A stretch of 64,000 nucleotides of DNA from Meghimatium bilineatum (taxonomy: Eukaryota; Mollusca; Gastropoda; Stylommatophora; Philomycidae): contig CM067298.1 in assembly GCA_034231615.1 (NCBI GenBank), forward strand, positions 57,564,883-57,628,882. Reading direction: 5' to 3'. The translations under genes and the position numbers were made by a program. Each line of letters starts with the position of its first letter. The first letter of the stretch is position 1. Of the stretch, positions 1 to 11,295 are shown one piece after another. Below the pieces are notes generated by a model. That model made no database searches. It saw nothing but the letters and a program-made list of their open reading frames with translations, and was not told the origin of the DNA.

Positions 1-428
1 CACTTGGAAAATTTAAACTGGTAAGACTGCTATGAGGCATCAAAGGAAGACTTTACTCTGAGAGCAGACGTCAAAATAAACCGCCACACAGTCGAATATC
101 AAAGGATGACGACCAGACAAATTCTAAATTCCCGACTGGACATAATTTGTATTTAAATTATGATGTATTGTTTGTTAGCAATACATTACAGATATATTTT
201 CAATTACAGACATTGTTTGCTATTTCTAACACACGAACAATTCATTCATGGACATTTTCAAATATGGAATATTTTGGGGTCCGCGGAAGATACAAAATCG
301 AGTTTCCACTTGAAGACATTCAGCACAAAAATAACAATATTTGAAGAATAACATCACTGTTCTAGAACGCAATATCCGGACTTAATCAAAATTGAATATT
401 CAGAAATACCACACAATAGATACTACAC

Positions 429-706
429 CGCCCGTGTGTTGCCGGGGCCCGAAAGGGGAGCAAAGAATAGCAACACTGTTTACCTTCCATGCATGTCGTA
501 AAAGGCGGCTAAGGAGGTTATGGGATCGAGTTGGCTGTCACATCCCATATAAGGTCAGTGACCCAAAGCCATGCTGAAGTCGGATGTGCCAGGCCGAAAG
601 GCGCAGATATCACAGCACTGCTGTAAACCATGACACAACTCATCCGTTCTCCGGACTACATCCTTCTAATCTGCAGGAGTTTGAGAACGAACGCAGAAGA
701 AGAAGA
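429..706 (+). mobile_element. SINE-1 copy, full length with TSD
   Basis: A 278-bp element bracketed by an 11-bp target-site duplication, AGATACTACAC (418-428) and AGATACTGCAC (707-717), with one mismatch. It ends in GAACGCAGAAGAAGAAG, a GAA-type tail. Colinear copies lie at 5915-6198 (plus), 4318-4450 (partial) and 41468-41738 (minus). No A/B box is clear. The duplication plus tail indicates retroposition by LINE machinery. Confidence 0.8.
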
Positions 707-935
707 AGATACTGCACAAGAATTCATTACGTATAGGCCTACTTTGTTCCGTCTAAGAATGAAGTAGGTCAGTGCTTCTGGTTGATTGTTGGACGCAGAA
801 CGCATTAATCGATTTTTAGTTGCCCAATAATATTGTTTTTAAATTTCGTTTTCAATGTTTTTTAAATGTTTAAATTTTGTTTTGTTTTTAAATAATATTG
901 TTTTTACATGTTTAAAAAAATGTTGGGGGGGGGGA

Positions 936-936
<1 letters not shown>

Positions 937-967
<31 letters not shown>
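937..967 (+). repeat. (GT)n(AT)n microsatellite
   Basis: A poly-G run is followed by TGTGTGTGTA and then AT dinucleotides, directly before a SINE-2 copy. Confidence 0.9.
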
Positions 968-968
<1 letters not shown>

Positions 969-973
969 AGCGA

Positions 974-1130
974 ACCCCGTCGATGTCGAGCCATTGGCGC
1001 AAAACGACGACAAAACGCGTTTCCGTTTTCTAAACTACCTCCTGCGGGACATCTGGTAGACCCATTGCCCTGCTACAAAAGAGAGATCCAGCGGGGGGTT
1101 TGAGAATGAACGCTGAAAAAGAAGAAAAAG
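974..1130 (+). mobile_element. SINE-2 copy with TSD
   Basis: A 157-bp copy of the short GAA-tailed family (core: CATTGGCGCAAA...CCTGCTGGAAATCTAG...CCATTGTCCTGCTGC...AAGAGAGATC). It is flanked by AAAGCGA at 967-973 and 1131-1137. It ends in GAATGAACGCTGAAAAAGAAG, similar to the SINE-1 end. Confidence 0.75.
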
Positions 1131-1275
1131 AAAGCGAGTGGATTCATATAATTGGAACATGTAGAAATAACATTAAGCCAAAATAATGAAACATGTCTAT
1201 GTAAATAAAAATATTGGGAAAGTTACACATCATTAGACCAAGAAAAAAAAAAGGATTTATAACAAACAAGGAAGA

Positions 1276-1735
1276 AATTCATTCATTCATTCATTTTCCT
1301 TTTGCGCTGAAGTTAGCGCATTTTTTAGGGCAGAGGTCAGATCTCTCCAATTCTGTCTGTTCAAAGCTATTCTGTGCAGTTCTTGAATAGTATGAATATT
1401 GGTTGTTTTACTTTCTCTAAGTATTGTTCTTCTGAGTGTTTCTTTTGGTATACCCCTTGCTCTTTTGCCTGTAGGTATCAATTCAAGAGATTGGTGGTAT
1501 ATTCTGTTGGTGTCTGCGCGTAGGACATGCCCGATGTAGGACCAATGGTGTTTTCTGATAACATCTGTGATGAAATTTTGATGTGTCTCTTCTCTGATTT
1601 TATCATTCGATTTGAATTCACTTCAATGGGTTTTAGTTATCCTACGAAGTTATTTATCCACTTGGTCAACTTGGTCAACTTTATCCACGAAGTTAGTTAT
1701 CCACTTGGTCAAAAATCCAAAACCGTAAAGAGATG
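1276..1735 (-). mobile_element. LINE 3' end, C-terminal tail of pol
   Basis: The minus strand encodes IPTGKRARGIPKETLRRTIL...NRQNWRDL...AQKENE and ends in (ATTC)n at 1276-1292. This basic GKR-RGRP...RR...W tail is typical of the end of non-LTR retrotransposon pol proteins. A colinear copy in the opposite orientation is at 29690-30075. A short AAGTTA...CCACTTGGTC duplication lies at 1650-1710. Confidence 0.75.
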
Positions 1736-2070
1736 AAGCAAAAAATACTTGCTGCAAAAACCACTCAAGACGAGGAACTAAACAGACTCACATACGCACT
1801 TTTAGACAAATAAGTTAAAGCAAGCGCTAGAAAGGACAGGCAGAATTATATAAACAACTTATCATTGGAAGCTGAATCAGCCTCACAACACAACAACAGC
1901 AAGATACTACACCACATAACCAAACAACTGTGCAATCAGACAGTTATCCCAAACGCATCTATTAAAGACAAAAATGGCAAAGTTCTAACTAAAACTGAAA
2001 AACAAAAGCAAAGATGGACCGAACATTTCCAAGGAAGAAATACAGTAATTATAAATCAGAAATGACAGAG
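1735..2070 (+). mobile_element. LINE fragment, linker before RT
   Basis: The plus strand encodes DRQNYINNLSLEAESASQHN and ASIKDKNGKVLTKTEKQKQR followed by WTEHFQG. This is the pattern of the linker between endonuclease and reverse transcriptase in many LINEs (KDKxGK...RWxEHF). It is truncated on both sides and abuts the opposite-strand LINE 3' end head to head near 1735. Confidence 0.65.
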
Positions 2071-3040
2071 TAAAATTTGTTAAAGAAGAGTTATTCATGT
2101 AGCAATGAACATTACTAGTTTGTAAGTTTAAGAAGATGAATATTTTGAGTAGAAAAAAACCCATAATAGACACAAAGGCATAGAGGACTGACTGCACTGT
2201 ACTGGAGGTGGAGCTTCTTTTATGCACTCCGTTCCGCTTAAAGAAATGACACGTCGCCTGGCAAGATTATTACTTATAGCACAGACCTCCCTAGCCTCAA
2301 GCAACAATCACCAGGATTTCGGGCAAAGAATGCAATTATAAACAAGACTTCACAATCCGGAACCAAACTCGTGATCTTGTTAAACAGCGCAATTGTCGTA
2401 ATCACCGAGCCAGGTACATCTCCTTATAATTAGAGTAACTCACTATATATTTTTCATTTCTTTAATAACGAGTTTACTGTAGCATGTGAAACATCGAAAA
2501 TCGCACTCACATATAGCAGCGATAGATCTTCTTACTTTCAGAAATTGATTGATCTTCGCTGAAATATCCTTGTAAAAATAAACTTATATGACGCAAACAA
2601 ATAAGAAGAATATAAAATACAGAGTAAATACATACATTATTGTACATAGCAAAAAATATAAAGAATAGACAGCATAAAAAGGAGCAAAAAATGACATCTT
2701 ATTATAATTTCATGTCATCAAATTTATTTAAAAATTAGTTTAGCATTCGCACTTGAGTAATGAGAGTATCAATTCGCGTATGAGGTCAGATAATACGTTA
2801 CAGGTAAAGATAGCCATTATAAACATGTTATGACAGTCAATGATAAATGCGTCCGGAGGAGGACTGTCTATAAATTACGTCAACAATTACAGGGGGGGGG
2901 GGGGTCTGTAAATGTTGGATATTTATTTATGAGGGTGGAGCGAGTCTGTGAGGCTATTGGTTGGCAAAGTTGACGTCAATAATACTGTATTTATACACCA
3001 ACTAAATTGTTTGAATTTGAGAAAATGAGAGAATTTGACT
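2071..3040. other. No recognisable feature; poly-G run
   Basis: AT-rich DNA without a supported gene or repeat family, apart from a 13-base poly-G tract near 2891-2904. Confidence 0.5.
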
Positions 3041-3945
3041 GAAGATTTCTAATCCGCGAGCCTGGTTCTGGTTTAGGAAGAATTCGACAGAAGAGTTGGT
3101 CACGGGCTCATTCGCCCTCTTACGTGGTGTTGTTCACTGACATCGTGAACCCCTCGTCCAAGTCTGAGTCTATACACACATTTAGGAGCACCGGAGACTA
3201 GAAGTTCTCGAGCTGAACAGAGCTTGTCTCCTTGGACTTTTGTGACTGTGCTCATCGAGTACTGAAACTTTTCTTTCCACGAGCATGTTTTCGGTATAGG
3301 AAAAACTCGATAGTATAGTTGGGCCTGGGCTGGGAGTACCGATAACCAGAGGCTTGTCTCGAGCTGACAATATTTTGGTTCTGATATCCTTGAAATGTTT
3401 TCCGGTTCTCTTTGCTAATGGCGCTGCCCTATGGCGCTGTGCTGCCCTCTCAGTGTACTAAATATGTTATCCTTATGGACGCATCGACTTTTTATATTTC
3501 TAATAACTTCTGCCCACTTCGTAACATCTGCATTAACCGCCCCACCCCCCCCCCCCCCCAACGTTTTCTCCGAACTGACTAGCGTCACTGTATCTCGACA
3601 GTGCCGCTGCATATGTTGGCGCAGAGATGTCGGAGATATTGCCTGTCTCTTTTGCAATCAATTCTCTTTCTATCTGCTGCCTCCATTTACAGACGATGAT
3701 CACCAAAAGGCTCTCCAGACTTCTCACCGTCCGAAAAAATTTATCATTGAGTTATCAGTTTAAAACGTTATCATTTCATTGTAACAATTGGAAAGACCTG
3801 AAGATCGCATAATCAAAACCTGCCTGGGACTCTGAATCTCATGGTTTTATTTCCAGGATACACCAAGAAGAGGTACTTTTGAAATCTTGTTAATCTGCTA
3901 ATCTTAGGTCCGCCGAGAGCAATGTGGTACTCTGTGCACCCCAAT
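3041..3945 (-). mobile_element. Family H hairpin-rich repeat, copy 1
   Basis: Colinear with 22727-23628: the same order of GAGCCTGGTTC, AGAGTTGG hairpins, CTCGAGCTGA, GCGCTGCCCT, a CACTGT...ACAGTG hairpin, GATATTGCCTGTCTCTT, TCTGCTAA and GAGCAATG...TGCACCCC. It lacks roughly the first 300 bp of the longer copy. A poly-C run sits at 3541-3559. No reading frame is conserved between copies. The strand is inferred from the AAAC tail of the other copies. Confidence 0.7.
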
Positions 3946-4317
3946 GCGTCTAATTACGAGAGACAAGTTCACTGGTAGCGGAACACCTCATGCGAGATAG
4001 ACGTAGTCGATCCGAGTCCAAATCCCTGCTTACCCCCTCCACGAAGACTGCCACCCAGGCACATGTTGTGACTTGTAACGTTCAAAAGTACTGTTGGTAA
4101 TAATGTTGGATAGTGAAGTTCATCTGAATTTAAAGCATGTTTAATAGGGTGTGGATGTCTACATGGCACAAATTGAACGGCAGCACACCGTACTTCACGC
4201 TCGCTGACGGATATGACACGAAACTCTTGATGATTGAGAACGAACGCAGAAGGAGAAAGAAGAATACGAAGACTTAATTTATTTCCACATTCTTTATTTC
4301 CTTGTTACCATCAATTC
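3946..4317. other. Mostly unassigned; SINE tail remnant
   Basis: No gene is seen. About 4225-4265 carries GATTGAGAACGAACGCAGAA, the 3' end shared by SINE-1 and SINE-2, so this is a 5'-truncated relic. Confidence 0.45.
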
Positions 4318-4450
4318 CTTGCCCGTGAGTCGTTGGGACCCAAAAAAAGGAGCAAAGAAGTAGCACTGCTGCTTGTCATGCATGTCGTAGGGGGCAACTA
4401 GGGACAACAACGGAGGTTGGGCATGAGGTTAACTACCCCAGTATATGATC
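4318..4450 (+). mobile_element. SINE-1 fragment
   Basis: Matches the 5' half of SINE-1 (GGAGCAAAGAA.TAGCA...CATGCATGTCGTA...GGAGGTT). The 3' half is missing. Confidence 0.6.
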
Positions 4451-5445
4451 ACCATTATTATTGAGACTATTGAAGACACATTTATGGACTGGGACTGGAA
4501 AACTCATGGAAAACTAGTCAAATGAAAAGAACTATATTGCAAGATAGCACTGGGATTCATCGCGACCTTCAACAATACAATAAGACCACTGTTCAGAATT
4601 AATTAGGATTGCATTCGTTATGTTTTTGATTAATGTCGTACTTTTCAGTGGTCACAATATATATACTTGATCGCATGCCAAAAAATAGCCCCCCAAAAAA
4701 CCCAATAAAACAACAACAACAACCAAAAAATGCACGGAAATAATCAAAATCAGCCTTTAGGTTATATTTACGTTTTCGGTACATAGGTCTTCTATATATT
4801 TTATGACGGTCATTGTTTCATACACAATATAAAAAGGGAAATAATTCTTAAAATGTAGGCCAACAGCCTGTGAAGGGCGTGTTTAGTCAACCTGATTGTG
4901 TATGTGTAAATGTGTGTGCATTATGTGTATATGCGTAAGCGTCGCTGTACGTATGCAGTGAATACGTGCATACGTATTACTTCGTTAAAATTAGAGGCAT
5001 GAGCATTTATGGAAGCAAAGCAAACACATGCATATAAATATAATATTTCCCATGTATTGTTTCAGAAGCATTCATCTGTTCTTGTAAATAACAATTTTGC
5101 ATTTCGAAATAATAAAAAAGTGTTAGTGTGTATATGCAATAAAGAATATTGATACAAATAATAAGTAAATACAATAATCTGAAGCTGCAATAAAGTGGGA
5201 AGAGAGAGAGAGAAACTATAGAGAAGATTTACAGTAGGCCTAAACAGTCTTGGAACATTTTACAATGGCTTTTTCCATGTGATGCTCACTCCAACGCACA
5301 ATTCATGTTTTAATCTATAAAAGAAAACATAAAAATTGTTTAACGTCATTGTGTAAATAGACTTTCCATCAATGACGTAAAACAATGTGATCTCAATTTT
5401 GGACACCTGCACCCTTCCACCTTTAAATAACTGAAGAATTAGTTA

Positions 5446-5481
<36 letters not shown>

Positions 5482-5914
5482 ATCTGAAAAGGTACGAGAA
5501 TATTTGCATGTTTATTTTTTACATAAATTATTTTCCAATATTCAAACAATTAAATTTGTTGCATAAAAACAGTATTAATTACATCGTCATTTGTAACCCC
5601 CCCCCCCTCCCAACCCAAATATCCAACAAAAGAACAACACACTTTTTCACCCCCCCCCCCTTCCTAATTATTGACGTAATGTATGGACAATCCATAAAGA
5701 AAAAAAAAGGAAAAAATATGTATTGATTGTTATGGTTGCTTATAATTAAAAAAATATATTGTTTTCTTTTATAATAATTAGTGTGTGCGCAGATGTGTGC
5801 GCAGGTGCTGGCAGGGAATGATGATGATGATTGTAAAAGAGACCAGAAATGAGCATACGTTGTCGGTCTTGTTTCCTTTGTCAGATTGTAAAGTTTGATT
5901 TTCAGCTTCAGATT
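4451..5914. other. Non-coding AT-rich stretch with simple repeats
   Basis: Holds a (GT)n(AT)n microsatellite at about 5443-5476 and two poly-C tracts near 5597-5607 and 5650-5660. Open frames here are by-products of these runs. No gene or known repeat is recognised. Confidence 0.5.
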
Positions 5915-6198
5915 TGCTCGTGTGATTCCGAGGTCCAAGAAGGGAGCAAATAATAGCAATAATATTTATCTTCTATGCATTTTATAAGAGGCGACTAAGG
6001 AGGTTATGAGGTGGGGTTGGTTGTTTGATCCCATATAGGATTAAAGTGACACAAAACCATGATGAAGTCTGTTGTATCAAGCCGACTGCACAGATATCAC
6101 AACAATGCTGTAAACCATGACACAGCGCATTTCCGTTTACCAGAATACATCCTGTTAATATGCGGGAGTTTGGGAACAAAAGCAGAAGAAGTAGAAGA
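5915..6198 (+). mobile_element. SINE-1 copy with TSD
   Basis: A 284-bp copy flanked by AGCTTCAGATT (5904-5914) and AGCTCCAGATT (6199-6209), one mismatch in 11. It is diverged from the copy at 429-706 but colinear throughout, including the GGCGACTAAGGAGGTTATG block, and it ends in AGAAGTAGAAGAAG. Confidence 0.8.
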
Positions 6199-6369
6199 AG
6201 CTCCAGATTAGTGTTTCTCTGGCATTTTTTTTCACGAAGAATTACGTTTTCAGAGTTTCTGCAAGTCACAAATAAACTTTTCAGGATATGTGACTAAAGT
6301 TCAATACAACGAGTCTTGTACTCCAGAGAATAATTTGCCATCAAATTCTCCTAATATCGAGACATTGTT

Positions 6370-6960
6370 AATTGTCATGTGACTTATTCTTTCCAGAACG
6401 TTGACTTCCCAATGAACTCTCTGAACCCCTCTCTGTTTTTGGCGATGCGGCTTGCTTTTTCCAACGATGTATTCATGTCGTCAGTCTATTGTCTTCTTGG
6501 TCTGCCCTTTCTCCTCCACCAAGTACTCTGCCCTTCATTATTTGTCTTTCTAAACAGTTGTGTCTCTTTATATGACCAAACTACGTAGTTTACTTTTTGT
6601 TATTGTGTTTAGTAACAAACACTCTGGAATCTTCAATGTGTTTATAATATTTGAGTTTCTCTTTTTTTCCTCCATGATATATTCTAAGTATATTCCTGTA
6701 TCATTTAATCTCAAAGGTTTTGATCTTCTTCGTCGCTGTTTTACTGAGGGTCCATGTTTCACAGCCGTATGTTGCAACCGGAAAAATAAAAGTTCGTAAC
6801 ATTGACAATTTTCGTTTCTATTTTGTTGTTTTTCCACATGTTTTGCAACCGTGTTATTTTATAACATGCCATTGCTAATCTCTTCCTTATTTCTGACATG
6901 CAGTCTCCAGCATCGTTGATATTACATCAAGACGTACCTAAAATAAATTAATAACATCAG
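6370..6960 (-). mobile_element. LINE 3' fragment (RT end and C-terminal tail)
   Basis: Read on the minus strand with frameshifts, it gives FIFPVATYGCETW-type RT end, a tract like KxNYVVWSYKETQLFRKT, then RKGRPRRQ...TDDMNTSLEKASRIAKNREG and FREFIGK. The same C-terminus recurs at 39040-39240. It is decayed by frameshifts and stops. Confidence 0.65.
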
Positions 6961-7019
6961 ATGGAATATGTATTTAAAAAGTCAAATGAAGAATTGTCCA
7001 GGCAAAGGCAACATTTCAC

Positions 7020-7500
7020 AAGACGAAGACCATCCTATGTAATATTTCTTTGTCTGTTGAGTTCTTAGAAGTTATATAGAACTAATTCTGATGTATGGAA
7101 GCGAATCATGGACGCTCAACAGAAAAGTGACAAAGTATATTGAGGCAGCAGAGATGTGGTTTTATAGAAGAATGTCGAAAACACCATGGATAAATATAAA
7201 AATGAAGATATCTTGAAATAGGTTCATTCAAAAAGAGACCTGTATACCCGCATCAGAAAGAGACAGTCCATATCTTTTTGGACGCATCAGTAGAAAAGGA
7301 AAGATGAAACACATTGTAACAACAGGTAAGGTGAAGAGCAAGAGAGGTAGGGGAAGGCCAAGAGAGAAGATGCTTGACAGCCTAGCATCGTTGCATGGGA
7401 GGACATCGATATCAGCATTGATTGACAGCACACGAAATAGAAGGCTGTGGAAAGATATGATAATCAACGCCATATGGCATGGACCACATTAAGAAGAAGG
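7020..7500 (+). mobile_element. LINE 3' fragment
   Basis: The region before 7300 reads as a broken RT end (LMYGSESWTLNRKVTKYIEA, EMWFYRRM). It is followed by an open stretch KHIVTTGKVKSKRGRGRPRE, ...LWKDMIINAIWHGPH and a stop. The IVTTGK...RPREKxLDSL...LWxxM tail matches the element at 11296-13110, so these are the same superfamily. Confidence 0.7.
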
Positions 7501-8621
7501 CCGAAGATAAAAGGGTTGATTCTCTCTCATTAGAAAGTCAGCAGTATAGCTGATACATATTACTTCAGAAATAATGTTGTGGAAATTTTGGATTGTCAAC
7601 GCAACCCGACACGGCACATGATTATGAAGATATATTTATGTATACATATTTTTTTTAATTTATAGATATTAAAATGTTAAACATCTGGTCGTTTCAGCAA
7701 GTTGGTAGAATTGTTTAATTAAAAACGTAACCAAATTTTCAAGAAACACGAATGAAACCTTAAATGTGTAGATGTATTTATTCGAATTGTATGTTTCAGC
7801 TGCATTTCACCGAATTCACGCATATTTTATTATATTTTTTAGCAGTTTCTACATAACTAAAGAGTTGAGAAATTCTCTAGACATTTATTTTTAAATAAAA
7901 TATTAACTGAGCAGTTTCATTCTATATATGGCAACCTTTTATAAAATTATTTCCTTCTATATTCTACGCATGAGTGTATATTCACTAATTCGGACACCAG
8001 TGGTGGACTGGCCTGTGCGATTTTATCTGCTTGATCGATGTATATCATGAGACTCTGATGGAGTAGAATCCTTAATTCTTTATTTTTATATTTTGAAGAC
8101 ACTATAGAAATGGAGGACTTCCCGTGTAATCATCACGACGGGTTAATTTATGTTTTTTTTTTGGTTTGGTTTTAGTCGTTTATAGGGCGATATGTAAACT
8201 ATTGAAGCCAAATTACACTGAACTTATTTTCTGCGAAAAAAATTAACAAAAAAATTAAAATAAACAGTAATAGTATTCAATATCAATAATAATATTGGTT
8301 TCTTTCTTTTACCAATTCCATCACACTGGAATCAGAAGCGCTTTAGTGTTCTCGACTGCCCATGGTAATTGGTACAATTTTATTTCAGCCAGTACACTGC
8401 TATTTATGCAGTCGAAGATATGTTAACACTGGGCGCTTAGTTATTTGTAATTCTTGTAATTTCATGTGCTCCTTATATGGGGAGTGATGTGATCGTTAAG
8501 GGCATGTAATCACTCGCGTTAATAAAATGTTATTCTATTCTTATAAAAAGCTAAAATGTCAGTATAATTTTTGACAGTGTTTCAAAGCGAGAAATGTAGA
8601 ATGGGAATAGGCTGCACAACG
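7501..8621. other. No recognisable feature
   Basis: AT-rich sequence with no supported ORF, RNA gene or repeat family. Copy 1 of SINE-A follows it. Confidence 0.5.
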
Positions 8622-8635
8622 TATTGTTACGAAAA

Positions 8636-9247
8636 TGCACGTGGTTGCGTCTGTGGATCTCACCAATAGCCCACTAGACATACCACCCATGCAACAGAAA
8701 ACCTTAGTGGATGACATGCCGTTATATTGAGATTATCTTCTTATAGAAGCTTCATGGCATGTCATCTATACAGTTATGCTTTTGTTTTATTGTTGAAATG
8801 TGTTTCATGTGTGCCTGAATATATATGTATGCACCCTCTGTGGTTGGGAGAGAGCTAGAGATGTACTGTGCGGCACTGGGGAGGGGGAAACAGACAGCAC
8901 TGTTTTTGCTATGGATGAGGCCCATTATAAAGGAACAGTGACTCAGGACGTGACAATCCTTTTGACTTGAACATTTGGTTGCATGCCTGGAGCAATAGAG
9001 AAGTTCGGCATAACCAGTAGTCAATTGGTGGCGGGGAATGAGCACAGTGAACCCTATCTTGGCTACAGTGGCTAGGAGCAGTGCATAGGTTGAACCTGCC
9101 TTCCTGGAGGTGTGATAGTTATTCTCTAGCTCTGTCCCAGGGTGGTCCGAAAATCCACAGACTTTCCAGCAATATAATGCCATTTAATGGCATTAGGTCA
9201 AATGGCATGAGCCCATGGACCGCTGGATCAGCAACCAACCAACCAAC
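8636..9247 (+). mobile_element. SINE-A copy 1, full length, 14-bp TSD
   Basis: A 612-bp element between perfect 14-bp duplications TATTGTTACGAAAA at 8622-8635 and 9248-9261. It begins GTGGTTGCGTCTGTGG and ends in an (AACC)n tail, CAGCAACCAACCAACCAAC. It contains the palindrome AATGCCATTTAATGGCATT near 9177-9195. Other copies are at 26503-27115 (minus) and 63328-63928 (plus). No coding capacity is conserved between copies. At 612 bp it is long for a SINE. Confidence 0.85.
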
Positions 9248-9261
9248 TATTGTTACGAAAA

Positions 9262-10369
9262 GTTAATGTGTTTTATTTAATTAGGCCAACAAGCAGTATG
9301 TAGTGTTACAGCAGACCACCTCTTAAATTGTTGAGTTCATGACGGAATGTGCACTTTTAATTGAAACTCTCAGTTTTGAAGGGAAAATATCAAGTATGAA
9401 TAAAAGGTAGACTAACTCCAGTACACGTCATTTCAAAATAGGTTGTTACATTTCTCTAAAGTGGTTAAACTGTATTGGGAATAAATATGCATTGCAAGCT
9501 GAGAGGTTACGATAATATTCTTGTGTTAGTAAGATCGTAGGTTTCATGTCAAAATGCTGTTCACTGGTTAAACCAAATCCATGACGAAATCTATTTTAGT
9601 TACATAAGGGCCATTAAAGGTAATGAAAGTTTCTTCTCGCGTAATTATGTCACCAAAAGGTATATAATCTTTCTTTTAAATTCATGGAAAAAAATATTAT
9701 ATGAATTTAAATTCATTTAGATTTATGAATTTAAATGCATTTTTTTAAATCTCCTAAGGAGAGTCTTCCAGTTCGACAGTATCTCAGGAGCATTCCTTCC
9801 TGCCAGACGCACAATACATTCTTCTTGACCAACCTATCTCATCATTTTCTGTCTTTGACCAATATGCAGTGATGCCACATCTTGCATTCCTCGTCACCTA
9901 GGAGTCTACTACAAAAGAACAATATTGCAATCTTACATCTCTTGGTCATCCGGGAAATCATGTGATAGAAAAAAATAAACTAAGAAAATGAGACAAAATG
10001 AGACAATGATGGTTTTTTTCACATTCGACAGGTTGTCAGTTTATTCCCCAATTTTCCTTAGTCGTCTCCAACGACATGCATAAAACATTGGTCCTAAGTC
10101 CCATTGAGAAAAGTCAATGTCAGTCGCGGATAGTAATATTATGGACAAATAATTTTCGTTTCGTTTCTGGGTTATTGTTTCAAATATAATTTCCTATTGG
10201 TTTTAGCTCTGCAAGTCCTGATGTTACCAAGAAGAAATATTCTTAATATATATATATATATATATATATAAGGAAATATGTGTAAGACCATATGTACGTG
10301 CGAAACAAACATATGTGCGTATGAATGAATATTATATAATTTCTTAAAGACTTCCATATGTTTGGACAA
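9262..10369. other. No recognisable gene; AT microsatellite
   Basis: Unassigned DNA with ATTTAAATTCAT-type AT-rich repeats near 9700-9740 and an (AT)n run at about 10247-10270. Confidence 0.45.
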
Positions 10370-10530
10370 GTAAATTCAAGTAGGAAGCAAGAGGATAAAT
10401 TAAAAATTCTTGAGACTAACGGGAACTGAACCAGGACCAAATCGCCTTAAACTTGAGTAAGCGGTGTTTTCCGAGCTTGACTAACAACATCTCCAAAAAA
10501 AATATGCGATTTTCTTAAGACATTCAAACT
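10370..10530 (-). mobile_element. tRNA-headed SINE, copy 1 of a pair
   Basis: The minus strand carries a B-box-like GGTTCAGTTCC (plus-strand 10422-10432) downstream of a GTTAGTCAAGCTCGG stretch resembling an A box. It shares about 160 colinear bases with 10725-10910, including AAATTAAAAATTCTTGAGAC and the ATATGCGATTTT block. Confidence 0.6.
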
Positions 10531-10724
10531 GTGTACTCAAGTCACTGAGAACGGATCAATCGAGACAAGGACTATTACTACAGCAACGAACAACCCATAC
10601 AAGTATTGAAGTGCCCTCAGTAACACAAACATATCTGTATTCATATCTACAAGGGCAAATAGGTCTTCGTGAAAACATAACATAGAGACAGTACAATATT
10701 TCTTTAAATAACAGCCTATACAAG

Positions 10725-10910
10725 TAAATTCCGGTAGGAAGATTGAGAATAAATTAAAAATTCTTGAGACTTACGGGAATTGAACCAGGACAGTTCTAAC
10801 GGCACCGAATCGCCTTGCAACTTGTAAAAGGGGTTTTCCGTACTTGATTAACCGCATATCCAAACAACAACAAAATATGCGATTTTGTCAAGACATATGT
10901 TTGAAGAACA
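10725..10910 (-). mobile_element. tRNA-headed SINE, copy 2 of a pair
   Basis: Same family and orientation as 10370-10530, about 350 bp away. The B-box-like GGTTCAATTCC is at plus-strand 10776-10786 and matches the pol III consensus GGTTCRANTCC closely. Confidence 0.6.
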
Positions 10911-11295
10911 TTGACATTTTTGCAAGAAGAAAATAGAAGGTTTATAGCTATGAATGTGTTGTTTTATTTCTTATTCAAGACGTCATTCAAATATATGTAC
11001 GTTCCTTTACATAACCCTTCTGAGAAAATATTCTCTCAGTATGATTACTACGCCAAATAATGCATGCACTCTTTCTAATATGCGTAGGAGCAACGGCAAC
11101 TTAACGCTGTCATTGTAGTTTCGTAGTCTATGGCGGTAATTCTCAACTAATGACCATAACTTATCTTTGGAGGAGGGGTGTCAAGCAAAAACATGAACAA
11201 TTGCTTAAATCTAAAAACCATACCATGGACTTTACTGAGGGACCACATAAATGCTTGAAATTATTTGTTACAGTATAAAGAAAAATAAATAATAT

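Noticed and set aside
3415..3763. Open frames across the poly-C tract with long Pro or Gly runs
   Set aside because: They are created by the homopolymer inside a family H repeat, and the frame is not kept in the other copy.
5445..5959. Overlapping open frames on both strands around 5.4-6.0 kb
   Set aside because: They run through microsatellite and poly-C tracts and into SINE-1; no domain or codon signature.
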